NCBI GenBank assembly: GCA_964631325.1
Contig: CAZVWJ010000007.1
Span: 1 to 64,000, forward strand
Length of the DNA stretch: 64,000 nt
Origin: CAZVWJ01 sp964631325
GTDB lineage: Bacteria; T1Sed10-126
Direction of reading: 5' to 3'
The notes beneath the pieces are model-generated. The model was given only the letters and a program-made list of their open reading frames with translations. It did not search any database and was not told the DNA's origin. Of this stretch, positions 15,501 to 24,500 are shown piece after piece (the stretch's first letter is position 1; each line of letters opens with the position of its first letter). The translations under genes and the position numbers were made by a program.

Positions 15501-18500
15501 GCCTTCGTTTGTTCCCGTCTCATTGCCCGGCAACTCCAGCGGACTCGCCAGGTTCAATACATACGTATCTCCGTTTATTACCGGCCGGCCGTCTCCACCC
15601 AGCGTCAACAGCTCGTCTCCGTGGTCCCACTGGCCATCTACACCGCCGTTGTCACGGTAAAGAGCCAGACCGCTGTTCTGGTCCACACCGGTGTCCAGCA
15701 GCTCCGTGTCACCGGTCGCTTTCACCTTCAACTGATCCAGGGTTACCGAGGTGTTCTGCGAGAGCAGATTGATCCCGAATACCGACTCCCGGGCACCCGG
15801 CGCATCAACATAATCGTCGGCCACCGGCGACCGCTCAATTACCGGCAGCACTTCCACAGTTGCAGTATCCACAAAAGCCGTTATGTTACCACGAAAACTA
15901 TCATCCTGGCCCCGAGCTCGGTCTTCAACTTGATAGAGGACAAACTTATAAGTGCCGCTGTAATCAAATTCAGCAAAATCAGCGCTCCAGGTGCCGCTGT
16001 TTGCTCCGGTATCAAGACTCAATTCATCCACCGGCCGGGAACTTTCAATTTCAGTTACTGTACCGCCGGTATCCACGTAAACTTTCATCACAGCGGTATC
16101 TATCCCGGCATTTTGAATCCCGGGGTAAGCCGCCCCGTCCGGGTCGGCCACCGTGCCGCCAATTGTTATTGAATCCCCCACCCCCAGATACTGCACCGTA
16201 TCCGGGGTAGTAATTCCACCTTCCGGTTTGGTGCTGTCGAGGGAAATATAGGGAGGTTTAGTGTCGGATTCAGCGGTTATCGCCACCGTGTTTCCGACAA
16301 TATCTTTCAACACAAGCGGGATATAAATATTCTTTGTATCGGAGATCAAAGATGCAGATAATTTATGCTCAAACTGAGCTTCATTACCAATCCAACCGTT
16401 AGTATCCGCAGCAACCCCGGTATCCGGATTACCGAGATCAACCCGGGCGAAATCAAAAGAGGTGGCCGGGGAATCCCAGGCCGTATTATCCGTAGCTTTA
16501 ATTCTTATTTCAACCGTCTGTGTACCGGCCCCGGGATAACTACTAAAAGCCCGAAAATATTCGCCCCGGGGAAAAATTCCGGAACCACCCTCGCCACCAA
16601 ACACAGGGGGTTGATTGTCAATTTTAATTACCGGTTCGGTATCATCGCTGTTCGTAACGTCATGGGCGGGAACACCGTCGGAAAGAGTAACCACCGGGGT
16701 GTCCTCGGCTGAGACAATAGAGCTCTGAGAACTAATTTCATAAACAACCTCCACCACGCTATCACCGTCGGAAGTGTCGCTAATCGCTGCGTGGTCGGCC
16801 AGGTCACCCGGTGTATCGGGAAAAGTAGAGTCAAAGGCGCTAAAATCAATCCAGAGACTGAGCGAACCGGTATCACGCTCGCCGTTCGCCGTCCGAAAGA
16901 TCCGGAGGTGAATCGTATCCCCCTGTTTATACAGATAAAAAGTGTCCCCACCGGCAGAAAACAGTTGGCCATTCAATACCTCCACGTCAACCAGCCGGGG
17001 CGGAGCCGAATCCAGCCGGGCGTCAGCGTAAACATTAGCATCCAGGGATTGAGCATAATTACCAACCGGATCAGTTCCGGCGGCCATAATTCGATATGAA
17101 GTATCAGGATCTACATTGTTCCCCTCGGCAACTGTTGGAATCCGGAAGCTGGCCGTGTATGTCCCCCCACCTTCATCATTAGCGGGAACCACCGTGTCCC
17201 CGCTAAGGGGTGGTGTATCGGTTAGCGGACTGAAATCCATAACCACTTCCTGGCCGGGTTCCGCAAGGGTTACCCGGGCAACCACAGTTTCTCCGTAGTC
17301 GAAAACATTCCTCTCGACTCCCCGGGTATCATAAAGCACCAGGGAACTAAAGGCGGGACCTTCCGGATCGATCTTGACGTTACCGGAAGTAACAGTGCGC
17401 GAGGTTGTATAGATTTGTGAGCCACTTTTATAATTCACACTTTCCGAAGGAATTTTAACCTTAAATTCACTCAAATCCGAAGCATTTCTATTGGAACGGA
17501 CCACTACATAAATGGAGTCAGCCGTCCGTGTATCTGAGATAGGGATAGTGTCGGCGGGAACGAGAATACTCTGGTTCCCCAGACTGCTTGAATTAGTATC
17601 CAGGCCCACCACTGTATCGGCGCCGGCAAAACCGTCAAACCCGGGCGTGTCCCCGGATTCCACCCAGAGAGCAAGGCCGGAAGAAGCAGTATCAGAGAGA
17701 GGAGCCAGGTCCTCGCCAGGAGAAAAATTAGAAATATTCTGTAATTCCAGGGTAATTTTACTGAGCCCGGCTGTCTCAGCACCATCGTGAGCCGCCACAC
17801 CCAGCACAGACGTCCCGTTGGTATTATTTCTGCTAACCCCGAGAACAGGATTGTCCCCGGCCCGATCGGAAAGTGCTGTGGGCACAGTGGCAATTACGGA
17901 CTCAGTGGTTACGGGTGACTGAGTAAACACTTTCCGCGTGGCGGCCAGATCCCGATGCGGGGAAAAATCCAGGGTAAACCTGTCTTTGAAATCGATAGAT
18001 TCAGAAGTTTGCACCACGATATAAAAATCGGAACCCGTGAAACCGCTGGACTCGTCATCGGGAATCTCTACCGGATTATCCAGGTCTATCGTAAATACCA
18101 AGGTTTCCCCGCTTCCCTCGGTATCAAAAGAAACATCCCGGGCCAGGGCGTAATCAGCGGTATCAAACTGTCCGTCCTCACCACCGGCCGCGTCAACATA
18201 TAACTCTACGCCACTGTCCGAATTATAGTCTAAGAGATCTCCCACCTGGAAATCAGTATCACCGACGGGATTTTGAAGTCTGACGTCAACTTCATTTAAC
18301 CGGTCTCCAAAACCGGTATCCTCCAGGCTAAAGCCAAGCAAGGGAGTGGGCGGACTGGATGGTTCTATTCGTTGCTTCGTATTAAATAGTTCGGAATAGG
18401 AAACATCCACGAAAGCAGTCTTAATCGGCGAGGAAGTTATCGATTTACTGGTTTGCGATTGAGAATAAACCAGCCCTCCTTCCGGTATACGCACCTTAAA

Positions 18501-21500
18501 ATCAGTTCCTAATTTTATCGATTCCCCGGTGCGCAATACCACCAGGAAATCCACCATGTTTTCGCCACTGCTTAAATCAAGTATTTCAGGATAAGTTTCC
18601 GGTTTCAGTTCAACCTGAAAAACCCCTGGCTCTACCGACTGTAGAGTCGGGGTAGTTTCCAGATCAACGGGGGTATCTCCGCCGTCGAGGTTTCCGGCAT
18701 CGGACGGATTGTTAACATAGAGAGCAATCCCACTGGTTTCCGCTTCCGTGCTCAGATCTTTTAGATCTGATTGCTTGAAGTCCTCGTCAGGGTCAACTAT
18801 CTCAAGATTTACGGCCTGCAGTTTATCATTACCAGCCCCACTGGCTGTTGTATCATAAGCCTTTATCCCGAGGGCGGCAAAACCACTGCTGGAAAACGGC
18901 TGTTTATCGCGACCTGTGGCCACGTTCAAGCCAACTAAATCACTTAAAAAAGTAGGAAGATTAACTGTAATTAACCTGGTCTCCAGGGACGCCCCCCGGG
19001 GTGAGTTGCCGAGACTGTGAATTATACCTTCGCCAGGAATTTTAACCGTGAAATCATCCTGGTTTAAAGGCGAGTTGCTGGTTCGAACGGCAACAAAGAA
19101 ATCGGGACCGGAATCATCCCCGGTGCTCGTCGTGGGAATAGAACGAACAGTTGAAAAGTTCAGGGTGGCGGTTAGGGAATCAGAATAGGAAGTAAAGGTG
19201 GGACTGCCGGTGTATTCTATCCGTTCATCCGCCGGGTCCCACTGACCGGGATTATTTCCATTGTCGATAAACACCTGGATGCCCGGCGCCGACGAATTTA
19301 GATCGGTAAAATTTGACTCCGATAAATCACCATCACCATCCGCATCCAGGATCCTGACCTTCAAGCCCTCAAAATTAATTCCTTCTTGCGCCGCCATATC
19401 AAGCCCAATTACCGGTTCCGAATCCGAAATTTCAATATCCTGATTCATTTCTGTCAGATCAACCAGGTTCAGCGTGGTTAGTCCCCTGATTTCAATTGGC
19501 TCGGTTTTAAATACCGGGCCTTCCTGGTCGGCCAGGACGTTGTCCGGCTTTCGACCATAAATCGGAAATTCATTGTCAATCGGATTCGTATAAACACGTC
19601 GCCGAATTCCAAAAATATTGTCAAACATAGCGCCGGGGAAAGCGGTATCTTTATAACTTATCCCGTCCTGGATGAAATCCCGGACGTTTACTGACTTGTG
19701 AACTACCCGAAAATCATCACCGTCGGATGCAGTGCTGCTGGTTCGGGCAACAATAAAGTAGTCCGGACCATGCGTATGTGTTCCAATAACGTTAGTATCC
19801 GGGGGATCTAACAAAGAGGCCACAGCCGGATCGGTCGGAGCAAACTCAAAATTTATGTAATATTCTCCCTCGGCGTAGGGATCACCGGTGGTCTGGTTTA
19901 CGGAAGTCGGAGTAATAAAAGAATCATGCCCCGGTTCAAACACCCCGTTCTGCCCGCCGGGCCGGTCCCGCCATATCTGCAGTCCACTGCTCGTATCCGC
20001 GCCCAGATCCGCCAGGTCATCCATAGTAAAGTCCTGGTCGGATCCCTCGTTCTGTAGATAAAAACTTATCGAGGTTATCGGCCGGTCAATACCGTCGGCA
20101 CCACCGTCACTTATGTCCATTCCCATTATCGCCGCCGCATCCGACGTCCGGGGCAGATAGGGCGTCTGATCGGAGAGAGACTGAAATTCTACCGGCATGT
20201 TAGCAACCATAATATCGGATTTTATGGAACGTTCTTCTATGTTTTCCCCGTTAGTAAACTGCAAACCAGCCCCACCGGGCACTTCAACTACAAAAGTATC
20301 ATTGGGGTCCACGGATTTATTCAAATTCAAGGTTACATAGTAATCGTAATCTTTATTATCACTGGTCCATGAACCCAACGCATCAGTGTAACTAACAAAC
20401 TTACGATTAAATACAGGTGAAGGGACGTCAGATTGATTGCTGAGCCGAAAGTCAAGCATTGGCTGGGTAACAAATTCATTGGTAACTTTATCGGTGCCGG
20501 GGAGATGCTTATGAGGGGTGGTGTATTCTAATTGGTTGCCATTCCACCAGTAACCAACCGGATCCTCTTTCTGGAGAGTTGCCCCGCCCTGGAGAGCCAG
20601 AACAAAAGTATCAGCCGTGGGATCATTATCCGACTGCCAGCCGGTATGGCTTGTAGACAGAGGAAGGAGTTTATCATCTTTGATATTTAACGTTGCCGCA
20701 TCAGGCCCGGTCATGTCCTGGGAAGTCTGCCACAGCGCAATTCCACTGTTATTATTGTCAGTGATCGGAGCGATATCACTGGTATCAAAATTACCGCCGT
20801 GGTGAAACACCAGTTTGACTTTATCCAGCGTCTGGCCGGTCCGATTTCCGTCAATAGTTGGAATATCGCCACTTACCAGGTCAGCAAATCCACCGACCAT
20901 ATGAAAACTAATAATTCGATTTCCACGGCCGGTTCGTCCGGTTCCCGCCGGACTGCCATAATTTGCATTTTCTGAATTCCCCTGAATAAAATCGAGAGCC
21001 GTGTACTCTTTTTCCAGGTTTTCGGCAAAATTTTGGCGAGTAAAATCGCCTTCAGCTTCCTTGTTGGTATTACTGAACAGGGGGCCTACTACTTCATATA
21101 TTGGATTGGTAAACCTCCTTTTATAAGAAGTCGGATCGGTGGAATCAAAACCGTAGTTCAAAATATCATCATAGGCATCGTTGGGAAATAACCCCGTAGC
21201 ATCGGGCTCACTCGTTCCATAAATTTTAAAGCTCTCGCCGGTGGTGGGACTCAACGTGACAGAAACTAATTCAAAATTAAATACATCACCGTATCCAACT
21301 TTCCCACCGGTATTTCCCCAACCGTCCCCCATCCGGAAGGTAATCCAGTAATCAGCTCCGCCAGTCACTGTGTCGGGGAGGTTCCCGCCTCCGGTCAGGG
21401 TAATCACATAATCTCCACCGGGCAACACCTGATACTCGTAATTAGACTTGGTAGTTTTAGCACTATCCTTATCAGGATTAAACTTCCCGTCTCCGTCATC

Positions 21501-24500
21501 CTTCCACAGACAAATGCCCCGTTTCTCATTATCCCCGTCAAAATCCATGGCCGCAAAATCGGATTGATCGGCCGTATGACCAAAATCCACCCGCCCCTGA
21601 AGCTCGTTCAGACGGATCTTCACCTGGGACAAACTCGCTCCCGGGGCTCCGGCACTGACATTCAAGGCCGGGACGGGATTACTGTACTGACCAACTACGT
21701 AATGCTCGGGAATCATGGCATAAGCATCGTCTTCCCCTTTTATATTCTCTGATGAAATTGAGGAAGAATTAGTTATGTCAGTTGTCTGAATCCCCTGTTT
21801 AGGAATAGAAACTTGAAACTTTTCACTACCGGAAAACCGTATACTGGTAGCCACATAAATTTCCCAGGTCCGGGACCCCCCCTCCAAAAGTCTGGACCAA
21901 TCAGAGGATAAATCTACGGAAACAGAACTATTAGTATTTCCCGGGGCAATTGGAACACTGTCGACTAAACTTCCTCCGGACTTAAGATATACAGCTTTAA
22001 AATCGTTAGCACTGATACTACTCCCGGAAGCCGGAAAAATATTTACGGTGGTGGTTTGCATCCGGTCCCCGCCATCACCATCGGAAATCGTGTATTCCAG
22101 GTATTGTATTTGACCACTATTTCGAATTACTGCCTGGTCCTTTTGTGTTACAGTATTACTTGAAATGGTCACCCCACCGCCGGCACCAGCGGGAGGCACA
22201 GTTGGACTAACTACCGTTATCGGAACAGTATCGATACCCGTTACAGAATCTTCAATTTCAGCGGTTAGTTGCCGATTCCCGGAATTGGCAAGCAGGGGGT
22301 TGGAACCACTTACCGTTACACTCCACCCGTGGTCACCGTAATTAACCTGACCAACGGAATCCCCGCCCAAATAAACAGTCACCGTATCATCAGCAGCTCC
22401 GGCGGCATCTCCGGTCACAAGCAAATTATCTCCGGTAGTATGCTGAGCCCCCGAATCAGGTGAAGTAATAATTACCGGTCCCTTGCGCACATCAACCTGG
22501 TCGGTCACAACTTCCGTTTCCGGAGGCCCCGGATAAATTAGTCGCGCTTCTACCGTGTGGCTACCATCGGGGATGGGAACTGAATCACTCCAGCTTCCAT
22601 CTCCACTTACAGTGTCAGAACTGATCTCGGAGCCATCCACGTAGATAGCAACAGTATCCGGGAGTGTTCCAGCAGTATCCCCGCTGGAACTTCCGCTCAC
22701 AATTAGACTATCAGCGGTTGTAGTTATCAACACCGGTGAATTTGCGGCGGATACACCACCTATTGTGCTAATCTCCACCGAAGGCACATGATGGGTCACG
22801 ATTTCGTCGATGGAACCCAGGTTCATAACCCCGTAAGGTGTATATAAGCGAGCTTCAATTGTATCCCCGGTTAAGCGGTTCATTTTATAATTTCCAAGGC
22901 TCCACTCGCCACCTATCACCCCAACCGTACCCAAGTCAGTAAAACCGCTCCCCGTATCAGCCTGGACTGTAACGGTATCCCCGTCCGCAACGCCCGTAGC
23001 TTCTCCGGCGATTTCTGTTGTTCGACTGCCAAACGTATCCCCCGGCGAAGTGATGCTCACCTCAATGTTAGAATTTTTATAATAATTTAATCGAACATGG
23101 TTCGCATCATAATTCGGCGGCCCACCCGGCGGTCCTTCCCAGCCCTGGTCTGTAAACTCATTCACCCCGGTATCAATTGCGGCATAGATATATTTATCAA
23201 CGCTATCATCAAGAATATCGTAATTACTCCAGATGATCGGGTCTTTTGTTGACCAACTGCCGTCGTCCTCAATCGGAATCTGTCGGCGGGCGAATTCCTT
23301 ATCCACCCCCGAAATAGTGGCTTCCTCTTCCCCAATAGCTAAAACAATTCTCCCCGAGTCTGGCGCAATGGTGACATTTCCACTCACCATGAATTTTTTC
23401 GCCCTGATATTGGTTCCGTCAGTGCTATAAATAGTATCCGCGTTATAGACAGTATCCCCGCTGTTTATACTTATCTGGGTGATCTTTACATCGTAATTTT
23501 CAAGGGTCGTTGCTGAGACGGCAGACGAAAGGGAGGAAATATTTCCGAGCTTATCTATGTAGCCAATCCGAAACTGGTAAGTAGTGTTCCCGTTCAACCC
23601 GGAGACGGTCGTAGTTGACGTGGACGTATCGCCTAAATCACCGTCGTCAGCACTGGTCCACCGGCCCACCGAAGTCGAATCGGGCGTTGCCCCAGCCGCA
23701 TAAAATATAGCGTATTCCTCAAAACCGACCTGGGTGTCACCGGACTCCGGCGGACCAACACCGGCAAAAGAATCCCAGCTTAAGTCCACGCTGGTGGGGG
23801 CAACTCCGGTCGTATCAAAGTTGCCCGGCGCTCCACCGGGAGTAGTCGTATCGGCCTGGAAGTAAATTTTGGTTTGCGTATCGTTGCCCGCCAGGTCAAA
23901 GATTCCCACCGTCTCCGAGGAAGTGGTGCTGTCGCCCAGTATTGTGTAAGACCAGGTGACTGTGTCGGAAGTAGCCGTGGTATCAGTAGTATCCTGTTTT
24001 ACTGAGCTGTATGCGGTAGTGAAAGCGCCGCCGTGGTCCAGCCGGTCGAGCGTTCCCGTATCAGTCCAGTTGACGGTAATTGAAAGCTGCTGATCTTCTC
24101 CATCTGTACCTGTGCCCGCTTTATTGGAGAAATAAACCGTATCGCCGCTCGGACTGGAATCAAACGGATCGGCGTCAAGGTAATAATCGGTAGAATCACT
24201 GGTTACATCGAAGGACAGGAAATAAGGATCTATATTGTCCGCCGTAAAATCACCATTTTCCTCACCAGGAGATCCCCACGCAATACCTCCACTTTGTGTA
24301 GCATCCGCGTAGGTATCCGAATTGTCACAGTCAGCAGAACACCAGTTAGAACTTGAATTACCGGGCTCAGATGGACTTATTCGTTTTACACTCGTATCAC
24401 CATCACTATTATGATTACCCGAAGGAACCGGCCCTTGATCCCCATAACCCAAGTAATCTACTATAATCCTATCCGGACTTTTTAGAATTATTGAATCCCC

